A DNA stretch of 6,933 bases from Holophaga sp. (GCA_030691225.1 JAUYES010000425.1:1-6933), one strand, 5' to 3'; shown: positions 1 to 6,096, counted from the first letter of the stretch. Notes: generated from the sequence alone by a model not told the origin. Numbers and translations are program-made.

Positions 1-1345
1 TGGCCGTACCAGGGTTCATCGCTAAATACATTCCAGGAATGACTTCGCCCCGGACCACCTCTTCGCCTCGGAGAAGCAGACGGTAGGTATTAGCGGGGAG
101 CTGGAGGTTATCCCGAATTCGAATGGGAGGCACGATAACCCCTAGATCCTGGGCCATCTGTCGGCGCAGCGCCTTGATTCGCTCTAGCACCGTGCCGCCC
201 TGAGTGACATCCAGCAAGGGGATCAACCCGAAGCCGACCTCCAGGCCAAGAGGGTCTACCTTGAGCAGGGTTTCCACACGCTCTGGAGCATCCGAGGAAG
301 TGAGGCTCTCTCGGGCCTCCTCTAAGGCTTTTTCTTCCTTATTCCGAGCCCCTAACTTCCAGGCGGCGTAGGCCATGAGCAGGAACAATATGCCCAGGAA
401 CCAGAATGGCAGGAGGGGGAGGCCAGGCATGGCGCCAAAGAGCAGCGATACAATGGCAGCGATGGCCAGAGGCTTGGGGCTGCCACCTAATTGACCAACG
501 ACCTCGCTTCCGAGATTGAGGGATTCACTGCCACTCCGAGTGGTCAAAATGGCGCCGCCCACACTGATGAGCAGGCTAGGGATAACAGTCACTAGGCCGT
601 CGCCTACCGTAAGAAGCGTAAAGGTTTCCATGGCCTGGATGACCGGAATATCGTATTTCACGATGCCGATGATGATGCCAGCCACGATGTTGACGACCAG
701 GATGATCAATGCCGCAATGGAATCGCGCTGGGTGAATTTCACTGCGCCGTCCATGGCGCCATAGAAATTCGCCTCGGCGGTCAGATCCTTGCGTCGGCGG
801 CGAGCCTCGATCTCGTCAATGTAGCCTGCGTTCAGATCGGCATCGATGGCCATCTGCTTGCCGGGCATGGCATCCAGGGTGAAGCGGGCCGTAACTTCTG
901 CGATGCGCCCGGCGCCATGGTTGATAACGATAAATTGAATGGCCAGAAGAATTAGAAATACCACCAAACCAATGATATAGCTTCCGCCCACAACGAAATT
1001 GCCGAAGGCCTTGATCATGTGTCCTGCGGCATCGGGCCCTTGTTCGCCGCCGTAGAGCAGGATGCGACGGGTGGCTGCCACGTTCAGGGCGAGCCGGAAG
1101 AGCGTCACCATCAGGAGAATCGATGGATAGGCGTTGAACTCCTGGGGGCGAGCAACGTACATGCCCACCATCATGATTAGCAGCGACAGGGTGATGTTCA
1201 GAACAATCAGCAGATCCAGTGCCCAGGTCGGTACCGGCATGATCATCACGATCATTACGATGATCACAAAAACGGGCGCAGCTAGATCTACCCGTTTGGA
1301 CAGGCGAGCGAAGTATGGCAATAGACGATCTAAGAAGGTCAGCAT
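1..1345 (-). CDS. flhA: Flagellar biosynthesis protein FlhA, N-terminal 448 residues (gene continues past the left edge)
   Basis: FlhA is the large inner-membrane component of the flagellar type III export gate; its cytoplasmic domain docks chaperone-substrate complexes. I read an open frame of 448 codons from the ATG at 1345 down to the window edge, against about 690-700 residues for the family, so most of the cytoplasmic domain is outside. About eight hydrophobic segments are visible (roughly residues 23-39, 43-63, 73-95, 120-141, 209-228, 246-266, 291-308, 311-330). The FHIPEP signature lies at residues 147-168 (EVTARFTLDAMPGKQMAID), and GDGLV occurs at 248-252. The usual QIP after GDGLV is VIP here. 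The cytoplasmic part begins near residue 333 and is followed to residue 448. The frame stays open upstream of the chosen ATG into the DUF1501 remnant, but the ATG gives the normal FlhA N-terminus. The Shine-Dalgarno sequence is weak. The flagellar protein is favoured over a virulence SctV homologue, though no other flagellar gene is in view. Confidence 0.95.
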   Translation of the reverse strand, partial: MLTFLDRLLPYFARLSKRVDLAAPVFVIIVMIVMIMPVPTWALDLLIVLNITLSLLIMMVGMYVARPQEFNAYPSILLMVTLFRLALNVAATRRILLYGGEQGPDAAGHMIKAFGNFVVGGSYIIGLVVFLILLAIQFIVINHGAGRIAEVTARFTLDAMPGKQMAIDADLNAGYIDEIEARRRRKDLTAEANFYGAMDGAVKFTQRDSIAALIILVVNIVAGIIIGIVKYDIPVIQAMETFTLLTVGDGLVTVIPSLLISVGGAILTTRSGSESLNLGSEVVGQLGGSPKPLAIAAIVSLLFGAMPGLPLLPFWFLGILFLLMAYAAWKLGARNKEEKALEEARESLTSSDAPERVETLLKVDPLGLEVGFGLIPLLDVTQGGTVLERIKALRRQMAQDLGVIVPPIRIRDNLQLPANTYRLLLRGEEVVRGEVIPGMYLAMNPGTA

Positions 1346-1389
1346 TCTGACACCCGCTCTGCGGATGGCGAAAGCTATGCCAGGGTCTT

Positions 1390-1587
1390 CTAGAGAAACC
1401 CAAGTCTCGGATAGTTGGAGCCAAGCAGGGCATTTGTTGTGGTGCTTGGCTGCCCCAGCCAGCGATCCAGCACGGTGGCGTAGAGACTGCGGAAATCGGC
1501 GGAATCGCTGTAGCGCATGTTACCGTTCGCATCCAGGTTGGTCAGGTTCGGATTTCGAGGGCAGAGGTCACCCTTGGCTGTTTTTTC
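1390..1587 (-). pseudogene. C-terminal remnant of a DUF1501 (sulfatase-like, Tat-exported) protein
   Basis: This stretch encodes 65 codons ending in TAG at 1390-1392. It reads RNPNLTNLDANGNMRY (residues 11-26), then DFRSLYATVLDRWLG (31-45), and ends YPRLGFL. That order matches the C-terminal end of DUF1501 proteins, where a 'P-x-L-T-x-L-D-x-x-G-N' segment leads to 'DFR-S-x-Y-A-T-V-L-x-x-W-L-G' and a final 'LGFL'-like tail. DUF1501 proteins are normally several hundred residues long, so over 85% of the gene is missing. There is no ATG, GTG or TTG before the internal ATG of NMRY. The next codon upstream is the TAG stop (1588-1590) of the CDF transporter, which is in the same frame (198 bp = 66 codons apart). 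I infer a truncated gene left behind when the CDF locus was joined here. The residue matches are seen directly; the family assignment is from memory of the family. Confidence 0.72.
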
Positions 1588-2655
1588 CTAAATACTCCCT
1601 GCCCCCGTGGCGGATTCAAACGTGATGGGGCCTTGTTCGCTACGGGCCACCTGGCGAATCGCACAGGGCTCCACCCCACATTGTCGGCACCAATCCTTCT
1701 GACAGGGATCCACATGGGTATGTAGTTCGCCCTCCAGGTTGGCCCCGGCGATGACCGATTTGCCAAAGCTATCGGCTAGGTCGTGGCCCCGGCTGATGGG
1801 GTAGAACTCGGGAATCACCATATGAATATCGATATGGGTGTACCGACCCGCCCGTAGGGTTCGCAGTTCGTGGATGGCGATGACATCCACGGGTCGCACC
1901 TTGTTGATAACGGTGACGAGGTTGGCCAGGAGTTCGGGATCTTCCATATCTAAGAGCGCCTGGCTGGAGCTGCGAACCAGTTTGTAGCCGGTATAGGCCA
2001 AGAGGGTTCCCACCACCAAGGCCATGACCGGATCCAGCCAGAGGATCCCCGTGAATTTAACCAGCAGCAGGGCGACAGCGATGCCCAGGGTGGTCCAAAA
2101 ATCCGAAAGCACATGATGGCCATCGGCTTCGATGGCCCGGGAGCGATGTTTCTTGCCCATATGAATAAGAAAGGCGCCCAGCAGGCCATTCAAGCATCCG
2201 GCAGCCACGTTCACGGCAAGGCCCGTGCTCAGGGTCTCCCGGTTGAGGGTGCCCAGGCCATGCCAATGGGCGTGCAGGGCCACGATGGCCTGCCACCAGA
2301 TCATTACCGCCGCCAGGGCGATGAGGCCACCCTCAAAGGCCGCGCTGAAATGCTCGATTTTGCCGTGGCCGTAGGGATGTTCCCGGTCGGCGGGCTTTTC
2401 CGCGAAAAGGACGGCGCCTAGGGCAAAGACAGCCGCCACGACATTCACGACACTTTCTATGGCATCCGAGAGCAGTGCCGTGGAACCAGAGATTTTGTAG
2501 GCAATGTATTTGAGGACAAGGATCAGCACACCCGCGCCGATGGAAAGGGAGACCAATCTCAAGCGCGTTTTTCTGGACAGGTCTTCGGCGGTCATCATGG
2601 GGCTTCCTTCAACGGTAGGGCTGAATTCATCATCTGGGGGCGCTTTGTGTGTCAT
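1588..2655 (-). CDS. Cation diffusion facilitator (CDF) family metal efflux transporter with cysteine-rich tail
   Basis: CDF proteins are inner-membrane dimers that export divalent metals (Zn, Fe, Co, Cd, Mn) in exchange for protons. The protein has 355 residues, slightly longer than the roughly 300 of FieF-type members. An acidic leader (1-28) precedes the transmembrane domain. The metal site is represented by ESVVN in TM2 (E67, N71) and HHVLSD in TM5 (H181, D185), so it is an ExxxN/HxxxD arrangement rather than the DxxxD of FieF. The family signature HPYGHGKIEHF lies at 93-103. The cytoplasmic ferredoxin-like domain (about 235-317) ends with ELHTHVDP and is followed by C318-x4-C323-x2-C326-x4-C331, a likely extra metal site. 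The ATG at 2655 has an ideal GGAGG (2662-2666) six bases upstream. It is separated by 363 bp from the operon upstream, so it is probably transcribed alone. The substrate metal cannot be assigned. Its stop codon is in frame with the DUF1501 remnant. Confidence 0.93.
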   Translation of the reverse strand: MTHKAPPDDEFSPTVEGSPMMTAEDLSRKTRLRLVSLSIGAGVLILVLKYIAYKISGSTALLSDAIESVVNVVAAVFALGAVLFAEKPADREHPYGHGKIEHFSAAFEGGLIALAAVMIWWQAIVALHAHWHGLGTLNRETLSTGLAVNVAAGCLNGLLGAFLIHMGKKHRSRAIEADGHHVLSDFWTTLGIAVALLLVKFTGILWLDPVMALVVGTLLAYTGYKLVRSSSQALLDMEDPELLANLVTVINKVRPVDVIAIHELRTLRAGRYTHIDIHMVIPEFYPISRGHDLADSFGKSVIAGANLEGELHTHVDPCQKDWCRQCGVEPCAIRQVARSEQGPITFESATGAGSI

Positions 2656-2732
2656 TAAGTGCCTCCGCTGATGCAGTGGCTCTTTACGGAATTTCGGGAA
2701 GCGCTAAGCGGGTACAACGGTTGCTTGTAACC

Positions 2733-2749
2733 ATGCCATGACTTGGCAT
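2733..2749. promoter_or_regulatory. Dyad ATGCCA-N5-TGGCAT upstream of the CDF gene, possible operator
   Basis: Two perfect 6-bp arms (2733-2738 and 2744-2749) are separated by five bases, 78 bp upstream of the CDF start codon. A dyad of this size fits the binding site of a dimeric metalloregulator or other repressor, which would make sense upstream of a metal efflux gene. No regulator gene is adjacent, and a 6-bp dyad can arise by chance, so this is only a candidate. Confidence 0.25.
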
Positions 2750-2783
2750 TTCCCGGCCCGAGGTTCCACGCCATCAGAAAAGA

Positions 2784-2957
2784 TGAAACGCCAAGACGCC
2801 AAGGCTCCAAGAAAAACCAATTAACATAGGTGCAGAGGTCGCCGGATCCCGCGATGCGACAGGGGCGACCCTGGGGAGGATTCGCTGCTGTTTCTTTTCT
2901 TGGCGAAGGCGCGCAGCGCCGCTTAGCGTCTTGGCGGTAAATTTATTTTTCGCCCAA
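2784..2957. repeat. Nested inverted-repeat intergenic element built on 8-bp CGCCAAGA-like units
   Basis: The left end carries three tandem 8-bp units: CGCCAAGA (2789-2796), CGCCAAGG (2797-2804) and CTCCAAGA (2805-2812). The right end carries the same units inverted. Positions 2922-2936 are the reverse complement of 2789-2803 with one mismatch in 15, and 2895-2905 are the reverse complement of 2805-2815 with one mismatch in 11. The right arm has 16 extra bases (2906-2921) that form their own hairpin, GGCGC-GCA-GCGCC (2908-2920). Inside the element, GGTCGCC (2837-2843) pairs with GGCGACC (2864-2870). There is no transposase. It resembles the dispersed intergenic palindromic repeats (REP- or MITE-like) of some environmental bacteria. 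The exact outer limits are uncertain, and I cannot see other copies in this window. Confidence 0.65.
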
Positions 2958-3018
2958 GTCGAAACTCCGCGAAGGCACTCCTCCACTCGCTATCCCTGGA
3001 AGCCCGCGAAGAACCTTT

Positions 3019-3720
3019 CTAGGTAGATGCCGTTGGCTCGACTTCAAGAAGCAGAATCCGTTCGCTGGGGCCGAACATTTCGCAAAGACGCGCAAAACCT
3101 TTGGCCGAGGAAATCTGGAGCCGGTGAGTGCGCCCGCCAGGGAGGGTCTGATAGAACCACGTTCTGCCGGATGAATCTCGCAGCAGCAGTGCTACATGAT
3201 GGTGCCGAATTCCGGTGCGCTGAGTGCGCCACAGACTGGCTAGATAGATTCGTCCATCTTGCATGCGGGGAAAAATGTGGGTCCAGGCGCTCGAATCTTG
3301 GATACGAAAACCTGGAGTAATCCGCGCATCCTCTGAGCCAATCGGAGAAGTCCCATTCGGCACGATCCAGCGACGGGTTAAGCCTTCGCTCAGATTCAAG
3401 ATCAGATCCCATCCAAAGTCCCAGTCCTTGCCCTGTGGAGCGCCTTGGCCGCTGTCGCTAAGGCGATCCTGCGTGATTTGCTGCAGGGTTAACCGGCAGC
3501 CCAGTAGGTGTTGCGCCGCAGCTACCAGGAAGCCCGAACAGTTGAGGCCGGGATGCGGCTGTTTGATTTCGGGATGTCCGAAGTAGGTCCAGCATCCGTG
3601 CGCATCCAACATTCCGTCCTCGACATAGGGGATGCCGAGCAGATGCTGGATGCCAACCGTTGGATCCACGCTGGTCTTCGCAGGTTCCGCTGAAAGGCTC
3701 GGGGGTGAAAACAGGAACAA
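3019..3720 (-). CDS. NlpC/P60-like cysteine peptidase-fold protein, probably exported
   Basis: NlpC/P60 enzymes are papain-like hydrolases that usually cut peptidoglycan stem peptides in the periplasm. I see a likely nucleophile in LNCSGFL (C61), which heads a helix as in the family's D-C-S-G motif. A likely catalytic histidine lies in HHHVALLL (H175), followed by a strand with WFYQTLPGG. The spacing between C61 and H175 is longer than in minimal domains, with a Trp-rich insert near 97-120, so this is a divergent member and could instead be an amidase-like relative. Translation probably begins at TTG 3720: a perfect AAGGGG (3728-3733) lies seven bases upstream and overlaps the ltaE stop codon. 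That start leaves a short hydrophobic leader (FLFSPPSLSA) with no positive charge. The reading frame just upstream encodes an Arg and Leu-Leu that would make a better signal peptide, but it has no normal start codon. It is the third gene of the hydE operon, 11 bp after ltaE. Function in that context is unknown. Confidence 0.7.
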   Translation of the reverse strand: MFLFSPPSLSAEPAKTSVDPTVGIQHLLGIPYVEDGMLDAHGCWTYFGHPEIKQPHPGLNCSGFLVAAAQHLLGCRLTLQQITQDRLSDSGQGAPQGKDWDFGWDLILNLSEGLTRRWIVPNGTSPIGSEDARITPGFRIQDSSAWTHIFPRMQDGRIYLASLWRTQRTGIRHHHVALLLRDSSGRTWFYQTLPGGRTHRLQISSAKGFARLCEMFGPSERILLLEVEPTAST

Positions 3721-3733
3721 AAGCGATCCCCTT
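3721..3733 (-). promoter_or_regulatory. Ribosome-binding site AAGGGG overlapping the ltaE stop and setting a TTG start
   Basis: On the minus strand the ltaE TAA (3732-3734) runs straight into GGGG, giving AAGGGG at 3733-3728, with seven bases before the TTG at 3720. An in-frame TAG at 3739-3741 closes the frame upstream and no ATG or GTG lies between, so this site decides the start of the NlpC/P60-like gene. The overlap favours translational coupling to ltaE. Confidence 0.6.
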
Positions 3734-4781
3734 AGGCACTACCCATTTTGTTGAGGTTCGTGATGAACCGGTCGACATCTTCGGGGGTTGAGTCCCAGGC
3801 GCACATCCAGCGCACCAGTCCCTCGCGTTCGTCCCAGGGCCAGAAGAAGGTAGCCCGCTGCAAGGGTTCCAACCATGCCAGTGGGATGCGGGCAAACACG
3901 GAATTGGCCTGCACCGGGAAAGCCACCTTCACGGCAGGCACGTCGACCAGGGCTTGATTCAGCCGTTGGGCAATGGCATTGGCGCGGCGGCCGTTCTCGA
4001 TCCAGAGGTCATTTTCAAGGAGTGCCTCGAACTGAGCGGCAATGAAGCGCATTTTGGAGGACAACTGCATGCTGTGCTTTTGCCAGTAGGGAAATTCTTT
4101 ACCCAGGCCCGGTGTCAAAAAAACAACGGCTTCCCCGCAGAGCATGCCTTGTTTGGTGCCGCCAAAGCTCACTACATCGACGCCCGAGGCCACCAGCATT
4201 TCGTGAACGCCACAATCCATGGCGGCCATGGCACAACCCAGCCGCGCGCCATCGATATGGATTCCCAGGCCGTGCTGTTTGGCAATGCCGATCAACTGAC
4301 GCAATTCTTCCAGAGAGTAGAGGGTGCCAACTTCCGTTGGCTGCGTAAGCGTCAAGGCGACTGGGTGCACGCCGTGTACACCATGGCCCCGACCCAAAAC
4401 TTCCACCAGGGCAGGGGGATCGATTTTCCCGTTCACACTGCGCAAGGGAATCAGGCGCATGCCCAAGTTTCGCTCAGGCGCGGTGCTTTCGTCGTTCCAG
4501 AGATGCGCCAGATCTGAGCACAGCACGGCCCCGTAGGGTTTGTGAAAGGCCATCAACGACAACACGTTGGCGGCGGTGCCATTGAACACAAAGTGCGTTG
4601 CGACCTCTTGTCCAAAGAGTCGACTAAAAGCCGCTTGGGCCCGGGCCGTCACGGCATCTTCGCCATAGGCCATGGCGTGCCCATGATTGACGGCGGCGAT
4701 GCGTTCCATCACGCGGGGGTGAACCCCGGCGAAATTATCACTGGCAAAGCCACGGGGAAAAAGATCCGTTGGGTTTTCCAT
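3732..4781 (-). CDS. ltaE: Low-specificity L-threonine aldolase (PLP-dependent, fold type I)
   Basis: This cytosolic enzyme cleaves L-threonine or allo-threonine to glycine and acetaldehyde; related beta-hydroxy amino acids including serine are slower substrates in some members. The protein has 349 residues, the usual length. It opens with FASDNFAGVHP, the family's substrate-loop region, followed by AYGED. The cofactor residues are in IHIDGARLG (Asp near 177, Arg near 180) and the PLP lysine is in SFGGTKQGM (near 210), numbered from the ATG at 4781. The segment LWNDESTAPE replaces the more usual 'DECGAPE'-type stretch. Two starts are possible: TTG at 4790, overlapping the hydE stop by four bases, or ATG at 4781, five bases after it. 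I prefer the ATG, with GAAG about ten bases upstream as a weak ribosome site. Either way it is translationally close to hydE, and the NlpC/P60-like gene follows after 11 bp. Confidence 0.92.
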   Translation of the reverse strand: MENPTDLFPRGFASDNFAGVHPRVMERIAAVNHGHAMAYGEDAVTARAQAAFSRLFGQEVATHFVFNGTAANVLSLMAFHKPYGAVLCSDLAHLWNDESTAPERNLGMRLIPLRSVNGKIDPPALVEVLGRGHGVHGVHPVALTLTQPTEVGTLYSLEELRQLIGIAKQHGLGIHIDGARLGCAMAAMDCGVHEMLVASGVDVVSFGGTKQGMLCGEAVVFLTPGLGKEFPYWQKHSMQLSSKMRFIAAQFEALLENDLWIENGRRANAIAQRLNQALVDVPAVKVAFPVQANSVFARIPLAWLEPLQRATFFWPWDEREGLVRWMCAWDSTPEDVDRFITNLNKMGSA

Positions 4782-4786
4782 GGGAA

Positions 4787-5848
4787 TCAAGCTTCGGACC
4801 GTTGGGAGATACGCGGACTGGTACCGGGTCCTTGGCCGATTCGCCGCCCCAGCGATTCTATTTGGGCGCGAATTTTGGCCGTGGTGATATCGGCGGTTTC
4901 ATGGAGCCCTGCCTTCCCTGGATAGATCTGGTAAAGCACCCGGTATTTGGGCTGGGTGAGGTTGGGCATGATGACGTTGGCTCCGCGTAGCAGGCCATTG
5001 GCACGACCCGAACTGGGATCCAGAGTGGCCAGGGCGGTGGTGCTGGGGATATTCGTTTCAGGGCAAACCAGGCGAGTGAGCGCCAAGGCTTTTAGGGTTG
5101 TGAGGGGATCGGAAGGCACCTGTTGCGTGCCGGCCTCAACCATGAGCATCTCGCCCAGTGGGCCTTCCAGAGGCGTGCCGGGGCTGGGGATATAAGGACC
5201 AATGCCGATCATGTCCATGTCGTAGTTTTGGAACGTGTAAATGTCGTTGGCTAAGGTCTGCCAGGTTTGACCCGGGATGCCCACCATCACACCGGTGCCG
5301 ATTTCGAATCCAATCTCGCGCATGCGCATCAACTGCTGAATGCGGTCCGAAACGCCACCGGGAAGATTGGGATGAATGCGTTGATAGAGATCTTCGTCGG
5401 TGGTCTCGAAGCGCAGTAAGTACCGATCTGCACCGGCCTCACGCCAAGCTTGAAGATCTGCTTCACTGCGTTCCCCCAGCGACAACGTGATGGCTAGCCC
5501 AGTGCGGTCCTTGATCTTGCGGATGGTGTCCGCCATCCATTCGCCCGTGATGCCGGGATCTTCGCCCGCCTGCATGACCACGGTGCCAAAGCCATATTCC
5601 AACGCTTTGTCGGCACATTCCAGGATGTCTTCCTGAGTCATACGATAGCGCTCCACCTTGGGCGCGCAGGCCGCGATTCCGCAATAGGCACAGCTTCGCT
5701 GACAGACATTGGAAACTTCGATGAGACCTCGGAGGTGGACCTCCTCTCCGACATAGAGATGCCGGGTCAAATCGGCGGCACGCCAGAGCATCTCTAAACG
5801 GATTGGGTCCTCTTCGAGTAGCCAAGTGGGGATTTCTTCCGGAGTCAT
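4787..5848 (-). CDS. hydE: [FeFe]-hydrogenase H-cluster maturase HydE (radical SAM)
   Basis: HydE is a cytosolic radical SAM enzyme. It works with HydG and HydF to build the 2Fe subcluster of [FeFe] hydrogenase; it acts on the Fe(CO)2CN-cysteine unit made by HydG. The protein has 353 residues, close to characterised HydE. The SAM-cluster motif is C49-x3-C53-x2-C56 within SNVCQRSCAYCGI. Downstream, MQAGEDPGITGEW, YLLRFETTDEDLY and GTGVMVGIPGQT follow the order expected along the TIM barrel. The C-terminal part has IPSTTALATLDP and GANVIMPNLTQPKYRVLYQIYPGK, the segment that most clearly separates HydE from BioB and PylB relatives. The ATG at 5848 has AGAAGG (5855-5860) six bases upstream. It is the first gene of a three-gene operon with ltaE and the NlpC/P60-like gene. 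No hydF, hydG or hydrogenase structural gene is visible in this window. Confidence 0.93.
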   Translation of the reverse strand: MTPEEIPTWLLEEDPIRLEMLWRAADLTRHLYVGEEVHLRGLIEVSNVCQRSCAYCGIAACAPKVERYRMTQEDILECADKALEYGFGTVVMQAGEDPGITGEWMADTIRKIKDRTGLAITLSLGERSEADLQAWREAGADRYLLRFETTDEDLYQRIHPNLPGGVSDRIQQLMRMREIGFEIGTGVMVGIPGQTWQTLANDIYTFQNYDMDMIGIGPYIPSPGTPLEGPLGEMLMVEAGTQQVPSDPLTTLKALALTRLVCPETNIPSTTALATLDPSSGRANGLLRGANVIMPNLTQPKYRVLYQIYPGKAGLHETADITTAKIRAQIESLGRRIGQGPGTSPRISQRSEA

Positions 5849-5944
5849 AGTGTTCCTTCTTCAGTGTTGCCATCGGGTCGCGGGGCCCCTCCAGTGTGAA
5901 GGATCCTGGGTTCATTCAGGAGAAATCGTGGCGAAAGCCCAGAG

Positions 5945-5972
5945 TTTGTAGTGGTAAAAAATCGCTTGGCAA
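5945..5972 (-). promoter_or_regulatory. Candidate sigma70 promoter of the hydE operon
   Basis: On the minus strand, TTGCCA (5972-5967) and TACAAA (5950-5945) are separated by 16 bases. They match the -35 consensus at 5 of 6 positions and the -10 at 4 of 6. Transcription from here would give a leader of about 90 bases before hydE. The spacer contains a run of six T. This is a plausible but unproven promoter. Confidence 0.4.
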
Positions 5973-5981
5973 ACAGTTGGC

Positions 5982-5997
5982 CGGAGGAATTCATCCG
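5982..5997. promoter_or_regulatory. Imperfect palindrome centred on GAATTC, possible shared operator
   Basis: CGGAGGAATTCATCCG is a 16-bp palindrome with seven of eight base pairs intact. It lies ten bases upstream of the candidate hydE -35 and 27 bases upstream of the candidate -35 for the S9 peptidase, so a bound dimer could influence either promoter. No regulator is encoded nearby. Confidence 0.3.
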
Positions 5998-6024
5998 TTC
6001 AGCCTTTTTATTTACGGACGCAGA

Positions 6025-6053
6025 TTGACGTGATTGGGGTGCAGGCCTTCAAT
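6025..6053 (+). promoter_or_regulatory. Candidate sigma70 promoter of the S9 peptidase gene
   Basis: TTGACG (6025-6030) and TTCAAT (6048-6053) are separated by 17 bases and match the -35 and -10 consensus at 5 of 6 and 4 of 6 positions. The leader to the start codon would be about 55-60 bases and includes a small hairpin (6082-6096). Confidence 0.4.
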
Positions 6054-6081
6054 GGACGATGCAACCCCGCTTTTTGACACC

Positions 6082-6096
6082 CCGCTCCGGTAGCGG
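6082..6096 (+). promoter_or_regulatory. Small hairpin CCGCT-CCGGT-AGCGG in the S9 peptidase leader
   Basis: Two perfect 5-bp arms with a 5-base loop end nine bases before the ribosome-binding GGAGG (6106-6110). No T-run follows, so it is not a standard terminator. It may slightly affect translation or mRNA stability, or be chance. Confidence 0.25.

Larger units (their letters stand above)
2656..3018. other. 363-bp intergenic region between the CDF gene and the hydE operon
   Basis: No credible gene is seen here. The region holds the CDF ribosome-binding site, a short dyad (2733-2749) and a nested inverted-repeat element (about 2784-2957). I found no convincing sigma70 promoter for the CDF gene and no hairpin followed by a T-run that would be a standard terminator for the upstream operon. 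The 70-codon open frame at 2774-2986 (minus) lies inside the repeat, and its composition follows the repeat rather than a protein. Confidence 0.6.

Noticed and set aside
816..1532. 238-codon open frame on the minus strand
   Set aside because: It overlaps flhA in another frame and its sequence has the Arg/His/Pro/Ser-rich make-up of a frame-shifted shadow. Only the part near 1390-1532 coincides with the DUF1501 remnant region, in a different frame from that remnant.
1500..1560. GCCGATTT inside the DUF1501 remnant, considered as a sigma28 -10 element for flhA
   Set aside because: The -35 position eleven bases upstream (CATGCGCT) does not resemble TAAAGTTT, so the match is probably chance.
1588..1630. 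tRNA-like string GTTTGAATCC near the 3' end of the CDF gene, considered as an integration-site remnant
   Set aside because: The flanking bases cannot form a T-arm stem, there is no acceptor stem or CCA end, and the bases are part of the CDF coding frame.
2774..2986. 70-codon open frame on the minus strand (…FTAKTLSGAARLRQEKK…)
   Set aside because: It is contained in the nested inverted repeat; its residues follow from translating the repeated CGCCAAGA units, and there is no ribosome site or family resemblance.
5463..5915. 150-codon open frame that begins in the hydE leader and overlaps hydE in another frame
   Set aside because: Its residues have shadow-like composition, there is no good ribosome site before its first ATG, and hydE itself has a strong one at the proper position.
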